Source: Cognatazoarcus halotolerans (GTDB taxonomy: Bacteria; Pseudomonadota; Gammaproteobacteria; Burkholderiales; Rhodocyclaceae). From it: a stretch of 52,361 nucleotides of DNA. The position numbers and the translations under genes were made by a program. The stretch is taken from positions 1-52,361 of the forward strand of contig NZ_WUAF01000026.1 in assembly GCF_009800965.1 (NCBI RefSeq), read 5' to 3'. Under the pieces are notes generated by a model. The model did no database searches and had not been told where the DNA came from. It saw only the letters and a program-made list of their open reading frames with translations. This document shows positions 40,970 through 48,540 of this stretch, one piece after another (within the stretch, counting starts at the first letter, position 1; every line of letters starts with the position of its first letter).

Positions 40970-41679
40970 TCGCCGTTCGCCTCACGCACCACGGCCGGCA
41001 GATCGCCCGGCAGGCCGAGCGACAGCCAGCGCCCCGCGTCATGGTTGAGCGTGATCGTGCGGGCACGCACCCTGGCCGGGTCGATGCCCACCTCGATGGC
41101 CCACTGCCGGATGCGCGCATCGTCCTGGCGGGTGCCGACCATGTAGAGGTCGAAGGCGGTACCGGCCGCCTGCAATTGCTGCACGCGCTGCGCACACGGT
41201 GTGCAGTCGTCCTTGACGAACACCGCCAGGCGCCCGGAGCCGGTGTTGCCGGCCCCCTGCACTTTTGCGCCGGGCAGGCTAACGCGCCGCTGCCCGGGAA
41301 ACAGGCGCTGCCATGCCTCGTCGTAGGCCCGCTGGTAGGCCAGCGTCTTGCCGACGCGCCGGGCCTCGGCCTGTACCTGCAGCTCCGCGTAACGCCTGCG
41401 TTCCTCCTCGCTGCGTGCCTCGATGCCCAGGGCCGTGAGCGGGTCGAGGTTGGCGGAATAGACGCCGAGCGGTCCCTGCATCAGCTCCCGGTAGCGCGCC
41501 CAGTCTTCGGCACTCAGCCCCCAGTCGCGGGCCAACAGCTCGTCACTACGGACGGTCGCCACCGGCCGCTCGCGACCGGGGACGGTGGCCGACGTGGCGG
41601 TGTGCTGGGCAACCGCGACCGGGGTCGAGCCGGTAAGAAGCGCGACGGTCAAGAGGGTGACGGTCCTGTACTGCTTCAC
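40954..41679 (-). CDS. ICE protein with thioredoxin-like CTPC motif (TIGR03759)
   Basis: A 241-residue exported protein. The start is a GTG at 41677-41679 with AGGAGG eight bases upstream. The signal peptide lies at about 5-25 (TVTLLTVALLTGSTPVAVAQ). The first half holds the family segment ARDWGLSAEDWARYRELMQG. The C-terminal half is thioredoxin-like with CTPC at about 158-161 in KDDCTPCAQRVQQL, so it may be a redox component of the periplasm beside the DsbA-like protein. The family belongs to the PFL_4693 group of MPF-G elements. Confidence 0.88.
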   Translation of the reverse strand: MKQYRTVTLLTVALLTGSTPVAVAQHTATSATVPGRERPVATVRSDELLARDWGLSAEDWARYRELMQGPLGVYSANLDPLTALGIEARSEEERRRYAELQVQAEARRVGKTLAYQRAYDEAWQRLFPGQRRVSLPGAKVQGAGNTGSGRLAVFVKDDCTPCAQRVQQLQAAGTAFDLYMVGTRQDDARIRQWAIEVGIDPARVRARTITLNHDAGRWLSLGLPGDLPAVVREANGEWLRQ

Positions 41680-41688
41680 TTGCCCCTC

Positions 41689-42336
41689 CTATCGCTCGGG
41701 TACTGTCAGGCGGCGGGCCTCGTCGCCGAGTCGGAAGACGGCGACGCCGTCCTCGATCACTTCGAGTCGCCAGCCGGCCTCGGTTTCACCAGCTCGCAGC
41801 AGACGGGTCTGGGCCAGCGCAGCCGCATCAGCAGGCAGGATCGACAGGAAGCGTTCGCCGGCACGCAACTCGACGCCGATCACCCGGAACGCGGGCTCAA
41901 CGGGCTGGGGCTTTGCCGGCGCGAGTACGGGGGGACGGGAAGCGGCCATCGGCGCCGAGCGGACGGTGGCAAGGCGTACTTCCAGCCGTTCGATGCGGGT
42001 CTGCAAGGACTGCAGATCGGTGGTTGGCCGATCGCCGAGTGCCTGTTCGAGCGCTGCTAGCCGTTGATCCAGCGCCAGGCGCTCGGATTCGTAGCGTACC
42101 AAGGGCAGTGCAGCCGGCCCTTGCCGGTGCTGCTCGAGCTCCCGGGCGAGTTCGGCCAGTTGCGCTTCCAATACGGCGACCTGCATGCCAGGCACGCGGT
42201 CTTCCGCCTCTTCGGCCAGTGTCGACAGGACGACGTGGTCGATCACGACTGCGGTGCTGATGAGCAGCAGCCAGGTGGCCGCGGCCACGTGCAGCAGGGT
42301 GGCGCGACGCGACCGTTCAGTGTACGGCGTCGTCAT
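41689..42336 (-). CDS. ICE membrane protein with coiled coil, function unknown
   Basis: A 215-residue bitopic protein with a basic start (TTPYTERSRRATLL), a membrane segment at about 15-35 (AAATWLLLISTAVVIDHVVL), and a coiled coil at about 48-125 (VAVLEAQLAELARELEQHR and LQTRIERLEVRLATV). It ends in a small beta-rich domain (FRVIGVELRAGERFLSILP to EDGVAVFRLG), reminiscent of PilP-type pilus-assembly proteins. The ATG has AGGAGG upstream. It overlaps the PilL-like gene by four bases. A structural role in linking inner and outer membrane parts is inference. Confidence 0.75.
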   Translation of the reverse strand: MTTPYTERSRRATLLHVAAATWLLLISTAVVIDHVVLSTLAEEAEDRVPGMQVAVLEAQLAELARELEQHRQGPAALPLVRYESERLALDQRLAALEQALGDRPTTDLQSLQTRIERLEVRLATVRSAPMAASRPPVLAPAKPQPVEPAFRVIGVELRAGERFLSILPADAAALAQTRLLRAGETEAGWRLEVIEDGVAVFRLGDEARRLTVPER

Positions 42337-42908
42337 GGCTGCACCTCCTCAGCAAGCGGGAATGTCTCGGCCGGGGTATCGGCATCTCCTACGGGAGAAG
42401 GCAGTGGCATGACCGGCTCGGCAGGCATTGCGGCCGGCGTGAAACACACCACGCGCGCACCCTCGTCGGCGTGCAGGTTCCAGGCCGGACCGGTGAGGGT
42501 CAGCAGGGCATCGCGCAACACCATCGGCCCGAGCCGGTAGTGCGCCGCCGGCAGCGGGAGGGCATCCAGTGCATCGGTTCCGGGGCCGCTGCAGAGCCGG
42601 TAACCGGAGCGCCGCAGCACATGGCGCAGCGCGTCGCCCACCGTCGCGTGCAGGGTGACGGGCAGAGTCACGTCGATCACCTGCAGCAGCAAATCCCGCT
42701 GGGCCTCGGTCGGCTTGAGTTCGACCAGGGTGTAGCGACCGTAGCGGACCACTGGGATGTATTGCGGCGGTGAGATTGCAGGTTCGACCGCCCGGGATGA
42801 AGCGACTGGCGGGGAGGACGGCGCGGTCGTCGCGCAGCCGGCCACCAGGGAGGCGGTCAGCGCCAGGCAACCGAAGGCTGTCCGGCAATACGGGCGGGCT
42901 GCTGGCAT
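42333..42908 (-). CDS. pilL: PilL N-terminal domain lipoprotein (TIGR03748)
   Basis: First gene of the transfer block. The 191-residue lipoprotein has the lipobox LVAGC at about 20-24 (TASLVAGCATTAP). The family domain follows: YIPVVRYGRYTLVELKPTEAQRD, then DALRHVLRRSGYRLC, a secretin-associated TcpQ/PilL-like fold at about 50-160. It is thought to belong to the outer-membrane side of the apparatus. A 333-base region upstream holds the probable transfer-operon promoter. It overlaps the next gene by ATGA. Confidence 0.87.
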   Translation of the reverse strand: MPAARPYCRTAFGCLALTASLVAGCATTAPSSPPVASSRAVEPAISPPQYIPVVRYGRYTLVELKPTEAQRDLLLQVIDVTLPVTLHATVGDALRHVLRRSGYRLCSGPGTDALDALPLPAAHYRLGPMVLRDALLTLTGPAWNLHADEGARVVCFTPAAMPAEPVMPLPSPVGDADTPAETFPLAEEVQP

Positions 42909-42975
42909 GGATCGGCTCTCTGTGATGTGAAGCCGATACCATTGCCATCCTGGGATGACGCATCAGCAAACAAAG

Positions 42976-42998
42976 GGAATCGCCGCCTTGCCGATTCC
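42976..42998 (-). terminator. Candidate ihfB terminator
   Basis: On the minus strand GGAATCG-(9)-CGATTCC is followed by CTTTGTTTG. It lies downstream of ihfB and upstream of pilL. The stem has a long loop, so strength is doubtful. Confidence 0.4.
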
Positions 42999-43084
42999 TG
43001 GAGGAACGGGCGGCCCGCTGGTCAAAAAAGCGTCACAGCGTCCAGATGCCTGAACGCCGGGTGGTGACCGAGTTATCGAGAGGG

Positions 43085-43104
43085 TTATCCACAGAATCTG
43101 TGGA
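43085..43104. promoter_or_regulatory. DnaA box inside a 17-base palindrome
   Basis: TTATCCACA (43085-43093) is a perfect DnaA box. It merges into TCCACAGA-A-TCTGTGGA (43088-43104), a perfect 8-base inverted repeat with one central base, so the opposite strand reads TTCTCCACA, a one-mismatch box. It could be a replication start site of the excised element or an operator of the transfer block. Confidence 0.55.
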
Positions 43105-43241
43105 GAAACGAAGGGCCACGTTCGGGTACGCGGGCGCCCGGTGCGTTTTGGGGATACCTGAGCTTTCTTGCTCCGCACACTCTGGCAGTTGCAATGTGCC
43201 GCCTCGTCGGCCTGTTGCGCTACCGATACCGGCAGTCCCGT

Positions 43242-43556
43242 TCAGGCGGCTTTCTTGCGGACGGCTGCCGGCACGGGGGCAACACCCACTCGGTCCCGCA
43301 ACTCCTTGCCCGACTTGAAATGCGGCACGTATTTCCCGGGGACATGCACCGTCTCGCCGGACTTCGGGTTGCGGCCCAGACGTGGCGGCCGGTAGTTCAG
43401 CGAAAAGCTGCCGAAGCCGCGAATCTCGATTCGGCCGCCATGGGTGAGCGCATCGGTCAGGGCGCCGAAGATCACCTTCACCGCCTCTTCCGCATCCCGT
43501 GCGACAAGCTGGGGGAAGCGCTGTGCGAGACGGTCGATGAGTTCTGATTTCGTCAT
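43242..43556 (-). CDS. ihfB: Integration host factor beta-like protein
   Basis: A 104-residue DNA-bending protein of the HU/IHF family, closest to IHF-beta: start [15 protein letters not shown], the core [18 protein letters not shown], the arm [28 protein letters not shown]. The proline that intercalates into DNA lies in GRNPKSG. The C-terminal tail [16 protein letters not shown] is longer and more basic than in chromosomal IhfB. An ICE-borne copy probably serves integrase, relaxase or replication complexes. It follows a strong terminator and has an AT-rich upstream stretch (43557-43580, GATTATATCAATCG) likely to hold its promoter. Confidence 0.9.
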   Translation of the reverse strand: MTKSELIDRLAQRFPQLVARDAEEAVKVIFGALTDALTHGGRIEIRGFGSFSLNYRPPRLGRNPKSGETVHVPGKYVPHFKSGKELRDRVGVAPVPAAVRKKAA

Positions 43557-43690
43557 CTGGCGATTATATCAATCGAAACAGCAACTTCACGCTCGACCAA
43601 CATCCTGTGCTTGGTGCCGACCCCGGAACACATGGGGGCGATTGGTCATGGCTTTATCTTTACGATGGGGCGTGTCTTAATTGGTACGGG

Positions 43691-43719
43691 AGAAAAATAC
43701 GGCGACCCACTGGGCCGCC
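43691..43719 (-). terminator. Rho-independent terminator of the helicase operon
   Basis: On the minus strand GGCGGCCC-AGT-GGGTCGCC forms an 8-base-pair stem (one G-U pair) followed by GTATTTTTCTC. It lies 17 bases after the helicase stop and separates this operon from ihfB. Confidence 0.85.
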
Positions 43720-43735
43720 GGCATGTGTCAAAGAA

Positions 43736-46009
43736 TCAAGCCGCAACCAGTTGCCTGGCGAGCGCGACTTCGACGGAGTCACCGTCCTGGTTGAGGACAT
43801 CCAAGCCCGACTCGGGCACGTCGCCCGAGGTGCTTTGCGAGACCATGATCTTCCTGGCCATCAGCCCCAGGCAGGTCATCTGCGAGGAGTTGGCGTAGCC
43901 CAGGTAGATCACGCGCACCGGCTGCTTCTGGCCGATGCGCCAGGAGCGCCGGGCGGCCTGCTGCAACGAATACACGTTGTAGCCGGACTGGAGGAACACG
44001 ATGGTCGGAAACTCCAGCAAGTCCAGGCCGGTTTTCACCAGTTCGGGATTGGTGATGAGCACGTCGATGCCGCGGTCCAACTGCTCGGCGATCCAGTCCT
44101 CGCGGCGGGAGGCATCCACGCTGGCGCGCAGCACCGCCACCTTGAAGCCTTCCTGCTCCAGCAGCACCTTCAAACGCGACGTGGTGTCGCGCGTGCCGGT
44201 GTAGACCGAATAGACCAGGGTCTTGCGACCTTCCGCCTTCTCTTGCCTGCAGATCTCGATCAGCTCGCGTTCCTTGGGCATCACCTCCAGCTCGTTGAAC
44301 TGAGCCGGAACGAACGCCAAGGTGTTGCGCGTGCGCGGATGCACCACCGTCTCCGACCGGAAGCAGCAGTCCGGCCAGGCCAGCAGCACGTTGAGGACCA
44401 CACCGAGCAGCGTGGTGTCGCGCCTCGTCAGTGCCTGCTTCAGCGCCTGGGTCAGGCGCCCCGCCAAGTCGCGGTAGGCCGCAGCCTGCGCCGTGTCCAT
44501 CGCGACTTCGCGGAAGTCCTCGTCGTAGGGCGGCAGCACATCGCCGCCGATGTCCTTCAACTTGAGGAAGACCGTGAACGGCAGGACGCAACGCAGTACG
44601 CCCTTGGGACCGAAACCCGGCGCCTTGACCGTGCGCACCGATACCTTGGTGCCCTTGGCCGTCTTGTGCGCCGTGCCGGTGCTCTCGGAATAGATGTCCT
44701 TGAGCACGCCATGATCGCGCATGAACGCCATCGCGGCCGACGTCATGCTGCCGCTCTTCGTCGGCCGGTAGCCGTCTTCGATCATCCGCCCCGGCAGGGC
44801 TCGGAACAGCAGGTGGAACAGGTCGTCGCCGTAGCCGCCCATCAGTGTGCCAGTGAGCAGCAGCGTCTTGCGCGCCTTGGCCGCCAACACCGCCATGGCC
44901 TGGCCCTGAGCGGAGCCGCCGTTCTTGTACTCGTGCGCCTCGTCGGCGATGAGCAGGTCGAACGTGCCTTGCGGCAGGTAGCGCTTGATGTACTCGGACG
45001 GCTGGTAGCCGCCCTCGCCGAAGCCGAACTCCATGTTCGCCATCGCGCGCTCCATGCGGTGCGCCTGGCGGTCCGAGAAGACCAGCTCACCCCGGTCGTC
45101 CATCAGGTTGATGAACTCGTGGATGTTGTCGCCGAGCATTGACGCGAGGAACGCGTCACCGAACTTCTGCATCAGCTTCTGCGCGGTGACTTCCCCGATG
45201 GTTGGGATGCGCTTCAGGGCCTTGAGCACGGAAGAGGACTGATCGCTGGCGGACAGGCTCCTCGGGCGGATCAGCGTCCACAGTGGCGCGGTGCACTGGC
45301 TGCACTTGCGGCGGAACTCCTCGGCTTCGAGCTCGACCGGGTTGACCGGCTCGCCGTCGAGGTCGGTGATGACATGGCCGCAGTCCGGGCATGCCGCTAC
45401 CTTGCCGTGGCGTGTGCGATGCCGGGTGAAGGCGGGCTTCCAGTGAAACCCCATCCGCATCCGCACGCGGCCCAGGACGAAAAACTCCTGACCGCTCGCC
45501 GGCACGCCCAACTGCTCGCGCAGCTTGATGAGCTTGAGCAAGGTGTCCGGGCCGTTGAGCACCCAGACTTTGGCGCCGGCCACCGTCTCCCGGATTTCGC
45601 GCCGCCACTTGTAGACCAGGTGGGGTGGCGAGAGCACCAGGGTACGGCGGTAGCCTTCGGCGTTGAGCACGGCGGCCGTAGCGATGCCGACGGTCGTCTT
45701 GCCGCAGCCCATCTCGCCATTGACGATCGCGGCGCGTTCGCCGCGATCGACCAACAGCTCGGTGACGGCGTGGACCACATCGGCTTGCGCCGGGAACAGC
45801 TTGCGCTTGAGCGCGGCGAGGATCAGTTGCCGATGCACCCGCACCTGGCCGGTGTAGACCGGAGGATTGGTGCGGTTGAGCGAATCTAGCAGCTCGTCGC
45901 CGAACTCCGATACGAAGTCCTGCAGGCTGAGCGTGAGGGGTGAAGTGGCCGCTTCGAGCAGATCGCCCTGCACAGCGGTTTCGGGAACGGTTTCGAGATC
46001 GAGGGACAT
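43736..46009 (-). CDS. SNF2/DEAH-type helicase with inserted zinc ribbon
   Basis: A 757-residue superfamily 2 helicase-like ATPase. The ATG at 46009 has GGAG eight bases upstream. Walker A is NGEMGCGKTTVG (97-108), motif Ia LVLSPPHLVYKWRREI, DEAH box LLIADEAHEYKN (352-363), motif III LLLTGTLMGG, motif V INPELVKTGLDLLEF-like, motif VI RRSWRIGQKQPVRV. A zinc ribbon is inserted between motifs Ia and II: CPDC (207-210) and CSQC (236-239). It also carries a short helical insert GEVTAQKLMQKFGDAF. It ends the operon with the methyltransferase and two unknown proteins. Remodelling of protein-DNA complexes is the family role; the target is unknown. Confidence 0.88.
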   Translation of the reverse strand: MSLDLETVPETAVQGDLLEAATSPLTLSLQDFVSEFGDELLDSLNRTNPPVYTGQVRVHRQLILAALKRKLFPAQADVVHAVTELLVDRGERAAIVNGEMGCGKTTVGIATAAVLNAEGYRRTLVLSPPHLVYKWRREIRETVAGAKVWVLNGPDTLLKLIKLREQLGVPASGQEFFVLGRVRMRMGFHWKPAFTRHRTRHGKVAACPDCGHVITDLDGEPVNPVELEAEEFRRKCSQCTAPLWTLIRPRSLSASDQSSSVLKALKRIPTIGEVTAQKLMQKFGDAFLASMLGDNIHEFINLMDDRGELVFSDRQAHRMERAMANMEFGFGEGGYQPSEYIKRYLPQGTFDLLIADEAHEYKNGGSAQGQAMAVLAAKARKTLLLTGTLMGGYGDDLFHLLFRALPGRMIEDGYRPTKSGSMTSAAMAFMRDHGVLKDIYSESTGTAHKTAKGTKVSVRTVKAPGFGPKGVLRCVLPFTVFLKLKDIGGDVLPPYDEDFREVAMDTAQAAAYRDLAGRLTQALKQALTRRDTTLLGVVLNVLLAWPDCCFRSETVVHPRTRNTLAFVPAQFNELEVMPKERELIEICRQEKAEGRKTLVYSVYTGTRDTTSRLKVLLEQEGFKVAVLRASVDASRREDWIAEQLDRGIDVLITNPELVKTGLDLLEFPTIVFLQSGYNVYSLQQAARRSWRIGQKQPVRVIYLGYANSSQMTCLGLMARKIMVSQSTSGDVPESGLDVLNQDGDSVEVALARQLVAA

Positions 46010-46028
46010 GGTGATGCTCCAGAGCAAT

Positions 46029-46066
46029 GGGGCATGCACCTCCCCCACGGGGCGGTGACATGCCCC
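46029..46066 (-). promoter_or_regulatory. Compound hairpin before the helicase gene
   Basis: In mRNA sense, outer stem GGGGCATG/CATGCCCC (8 pairs), second stem CACC/GGTG and a C4/G4 tip. It is preceded by CTTTCTTCCCACCC and ends about 10 bases before the GGAG of the helicase. Structure agrees with the hairpins at 46449 and 48383. Confidence 0.65.
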
Positions 46067-46119
46067 TGGGTGGGAAGAAAGATGCGGCATAGAAACGTGT
46101 AGGTGCCGCTGGATGTGGA

Positions 46120-46425
46120 TCAGTATTCGCTGGGCAACAGCAGCGTGGTGACGCTGCGATCCCATTCGGTGATGATCCAGAGCTTCAGGTCGCGCGTGAC
46201 CTGGTAGGACGAGAACAGACGATCCTCGCCGGACTTCAGCGCGGCATCGTTCTGCCGTCGATCGCTGTCGTCCAGGTCGCCCCAGTCGCCATGAAGATGG
46301 CGGCGCAGGTACGCGCTGGGATTGAGCCGGCCCTGTCGGACCAGCTCGTCGACGCCGGCGGTCATGACCACTTGCCCGGGCGAAAAGCGTGCTTGTGATG
46401 CGAGGTTGAGGATTGCGAGTGCCAT
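46120..46425 (-). CDS. Small conserved ICE protein, function unknown
   Basis: A 101-residue soluble protein. The ATG at 46425 has GGAG eight bases upstream, which selects it over a longer frame to 46461. Segments: ARFSPGQVVMTAGVDELVRQGRLNPSAYLRRHLHGDWGDL, then DAALKSGEDRLFSSYQVT and a terminal strand-like KLWIITEWDRSVTTLLLPSEY. Similar proteins are common on plasmids and ICEs, without a known role. It lies between the methyltransferase and helicase genes, each with its own hairpin leader, so it is part of that operon. Confidence 0.8.
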   Translation of the reverse strand: MALAILNLASQARFSPGQVVMTAGVDELVRQGRLNPSAYLRRHLHGDWGDLDDSDRRQNDAALKSGEDRLFSSYQVTRDLKLWIITEWDRSVTTLLLPSEY

Positions 46426-46448
46426 GGTGGTTTCTCCTTCTGGAAGAA

Positions 46449-46484
46449 GGGGCCACGGCACCCCATCGGGGGCAACGTGACCCC
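46449..46484 (-). promoter_or_regulatory. Compound hairpin before the 101-aa gene
   Basis: In mRNA sense, outer stem GGGGTCACG/CGTGGCCCC (9 pairs, one G-U) encloses CCCC-CGAT-GGGG. CTTTCATCCACCCACC precedes it, much like the leader of the helicase hairpin. It ends about 8 bases before AGAAGGAG. Confidence 0.65.
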
Positions 46485-46527
46485 GGTGGGTGGATGAAAG
46501 CGACGGCGAACCGTCAGGGAACAGCGA

Positions 46528-47637
46528 TCAGCGGATGGTCAGCACTTCGCCCCACGTGGGCGAGCCCAGCGTCAAGTCCCATGCACGAATGACCGGCACG
46601 AACTTGTCGGTGAGGATGCGCGTCTCGGCCACGGAACCGTCGTCGCGTTCGGTGTATTCCGTCTGGAGAGTTTTCTCCTTGTGGGTATCACCTTTGACGA
46701 CGAGCACCCGCCCGGTTCTGGACCTCACCACGCCGGAGATCGCGCCCGCGGCCAGGGCCAGGGCGAGATGCCAGTGCGACAAGGCCCGCGCCGGTGGCCG
46801 CAGGGACTGCTGCGCGGCGCCCAGGTGCGCCTCGAGCGACGGCCAGAGCCCTTGCAGCCGGCCGACCTCATCGGCGAACTGCTCGGGTTCCATCGTCACG
46901 CGATAGAAGTGCTCCGGCTCTGTGGGGCTCGTGGGGACCGAGTACGGCAGGAACGGCCATTCCAGCGGCAGTTCCTCGGCTTCGACGTCGCCTTGCCCGA
47001 TCTGCAGCAGCACGCCGCGCACGGCCTTCACTGAATCCGATGCCTGGTCGCGCTGGCGAACCCGACGACCGAAGACCACCACCTGCTTGAACTGCGTCTC
47101 CACCGCGCGGTAGATGCGCAGGTCGGCGAAGTGGCGCGTCAGCCATCCGACCAGCTCGGCATCGAGGATGTAGGACGGCACGATGAAGAGCAGCACGCCG
47201 CCGTACTGCAGCAGCGGCAGCGCACGCTGGTAGAACAGCTTCTCCAGCCTGGCGCGGCCCTGGCCCTGGTAGCCGATGTTGCCATTGGCGTCCTTCGATA
47301 GGTCGCCATACGGCGGGTTGAGCCACAGCAGGCCAAAGGTCTGGCGCGAGATCAGCGTGTCCATCAGGTCGCCGTGGATGCAGCGATCGACGAGTCTGCG
47401 TGCGTGGGCCGCGCGCTCGGCGTCGTACTCGACGGCGAACACCTGCACCTGCTCACGCCCGAGGGCGTGCGCGGCTTCGGCGATCGCCACGCCTTCGCCG
47501 GCGCAGGGATCGAGGATGCACATCGGGCCGTCGGCGGGCGCCAGTGCGGCGAGCGCTCTTTCGAGCGTGGGTTCATCGGTGGGGAAGTACCCGTTCTTCA
47601 CGAAATTGCGGGCGAGCCGCGGGAACATGAGTGCCAT
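46528..47637 (-). CDS. NPPY-type DNA methyltransferase-like protein (DUF6094-like)
   Basis: A 369-residue protein with an N6-adenine-type methyltransferase core: SAM motif ILDPCAGEGVAIAEAA (41-56) and catalytic LLWLNPPYGDLSKD (103-116). The segment GVLLFIVPSYIL follows. The rest (about 190-369) is specific to this ICE family and may bind DNA or partner proteins; it has no typical target-recognition repeat. The ATG at 47637 has AGGAG six bases upstream. A solitary methyltransferase on an ICE may shield the element from restriction, or regulate it; this is inference. The neighbours are two unknown proteins and the helicase. Confidence 0.85.
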   Translation of the reverse strand: MALMFPRLARNFVKNGYFPTDEPTLERALAALAPADGPMCILDPCAGEGVAIAEAAHALGREQVQVFAVEYDAERAAHARRLVDRCIHGDLMDTLISRQTFGLLWLNPPYGDLSKDANGNIGYQGQGRARLEKLFYQRALPLLQYGGVLLFIVPSYILDAELVGWLTRHFADLRIYRAVETQFKQVVVFGRRVRQRDQASDSVKAVRGVLLQIGQGDVEAEELPLEWPFLPYSVPTSPTEPEHFYRVTMEPEQFADEVGRLQGLWPSLEAHLGAAQQSLRPPARALSHWHLALALAAGAISGVVRSRTGRVLVVKGDTHKEKTLQTEYTERDDGSVAETRILTDKFVPVIRAWDLTLGSPTWGEVLTIR

Positions 47638-47669
47638 GGAAGTCTCCTGGGCATGTCGATGGAGGAAGG

Positions 47670-47693
47670 CGGACATGCGTGTGGGCATGTCCG
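47670..47693 (-). promoter_or_regulatory. Hairpin before the methyltransferase gene
   Basis: CGGACATGC-(6)-GCATGTCCG is a perfect 9-base-pair stem. The same GGCATGTC word recurs at 47649-47656 and in the leader elements at 28287 and 28311. It ends about 27 bases before the ribosome site. Confidence 0.6.
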
Positions 47694-47704
47694 GTGCGGA
47701 GCCC

Positions 47705-48361
47705 TCAGGCCACCGCTTCGAGCGGCAGGTCGGAGGTGATCGGGTACCCGGAGGCGTCCGTGGTGAGCACGTTGCTGCGGATCAGGCCGCCCAGCGCCTG
47801 GGTCAGCGCCGGCACGTCGATGGCGAGCCGATGGCCTTCCAGTGGCCCGAGGGCGAACGGCAGGCGGGTCAGCATCGACCGCGCCTGCAACAGCTCCAGC
47901 ACGATGTCGCGCCAGTGGTCGAGCAGCGGCAGCGGGCAGGCGTCCCGGACCAGCGACCACAGCCGGTCAAGCCGGTGTGCGGACTCGAGCGGCAGCAGCG
48001 CCAGTGCGCTGGCGTTGGCCTTGTCGGGTTTCACGGCGCGGCGGTCGAGCAGCCACACGTTGGTCAGCGACCCGAACAGCGTGCGGCGGTAGGCGCGGGT
48101 GATGCGCTTCTCCAGGTTCTCGACGTTGCCGACGAAAACCGGGATGGATTGGCCCTGCTCGGCGATGACGTGAAACTGATCCAGCCCCTGTTCATCCCGA
48201 CCGAGGGTCAGACGGGCGAGGAACTCCTGAACGGCGGTGTCGCGCGCCCAGATCGAGAGAAAGATCAGGTTGCCGTTCTCGTCACCGATACAGCCATCGG
48301 CCATGAGGTCCGGGCATTCGTCGATGCGATACAGCGTCTTGGAAGGATGGGTGACAGGCAT
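47705..48361 (-). CDS. Conserved ICE protein of unknown function (218 aa)
   Basis: First gene of the helicase/methyltransferase operon. The ATG at 48361 has GAGGA about nine bases upstream; a longer frame to 48412 would run through the leader hairpin. The N-terminal part has beta-strand character (NGNLIFLSIWARDTAVQEF, FHVIAEQGQSIPVFVGNVEN). The C-terminal part is helical (LDHWRDIVLELLQARSM). No enzymatic motif, membrane segment or cysteine cluster is visible. I do not recognise a defined domain. Its link to the helicase and methyltransferase is by operon only. Confidence 0.78.
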   Translation of the reverse strand: MPVTHPSKTLYRIDECPDLMADGCIGDENGNLIFLSIWARDTAVQEFLARLTLGRDEQGLDQFHVIAEQGQSIPVFVGNVENLEKRITRAYRRTLFGSLTNVWLLDRRAVKPDKANASALALLPLESAHRLDRLWSLVRDACPLPLLDHWRDIVLELLQARSMLTRLPFALGPLEGHRLAIDVPALTQALGGLIRSNVLTTDASGYPITSDLPLEAVA

Positions 48362-48382
48362 GGTATTGTCCTCAAAGAAATC

Positions 48383-48418
48383 GGAGGCAGCACGGCCCGC
48401 CGGGGCAGTCACTGCCCC
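48383..48418 (-). promoter_or_regulatory. Compound hairpin before the 218-aa gene
   Basis: In mRNA sense, GGGGCAG pairs with CTGCCTCC (7 pairs, one G-U) around an inner GCCC-CGGC-GGGC. An alternative simple hairpin GGGGCAG-TGA-CTGCCCC uses the same 5' strand, so two exclusive folds are possible. TTTTCTTCCACCCC precedes it, as at the other copies. Confidence 0.6.
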
Positions 48419-48457
48419 AAGGGGTGGAAGAAAACGCCGCGAGCGGCTTGGCGAAGA

Positions 48458-48540
48458 GAACGACCTGTGCGTCGCAACGCACCGGAGCCTTGAAGGCCTG
48501 GGCTACCTGGGCATGTTGTCGGCAACGCCGACGGACATGG
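48458..48540 (-). ncRNA. Conserved leader element, copy 2 (radC-type RNA motif candidate)
   Basis: This copy is homologous to 28226-28320, with hairpin GTCGGC-AAC-GCCGAC (48518-48532) in place of ACCGGC-AAC-GCCGGT. GGGCATGT precedes and GGACATG follows the hairpin. Here it lies in the free leader of the helicase operon, not in a coding gene, which supports an RNA function for the shared sequence. The in-frame APMSVGVADNMPR stop segment mirrors the DsbA-like C-terminus. Confidence 0.6.

Larger units (their letters stand above)
42909..43241 (-). promoter_or_regulatory. Control region upstream of the transfer block
   Basis: A 333-base stretch without a gene between ihfB and pilL. It contains a hairpin (42976-42998), the direct repeat GCGTC-ACA-GCGTC with an A6 run (43024-43042), and a DnaA-box/palindrome (43085-43104). 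Promoter hexamers for pilL were not clear; TTTTTTGACC on the minus strand (about 43016-43030) could carry a minus-35. This is the natural place for regulation of conjugation. Confidence 0.45.

Noticed and set aside
43607-45142. 511-codon plus-strand frame opposite the helicase
   Set aside because: Antisense shadow; the helicase motifs on the minus strand are complete.
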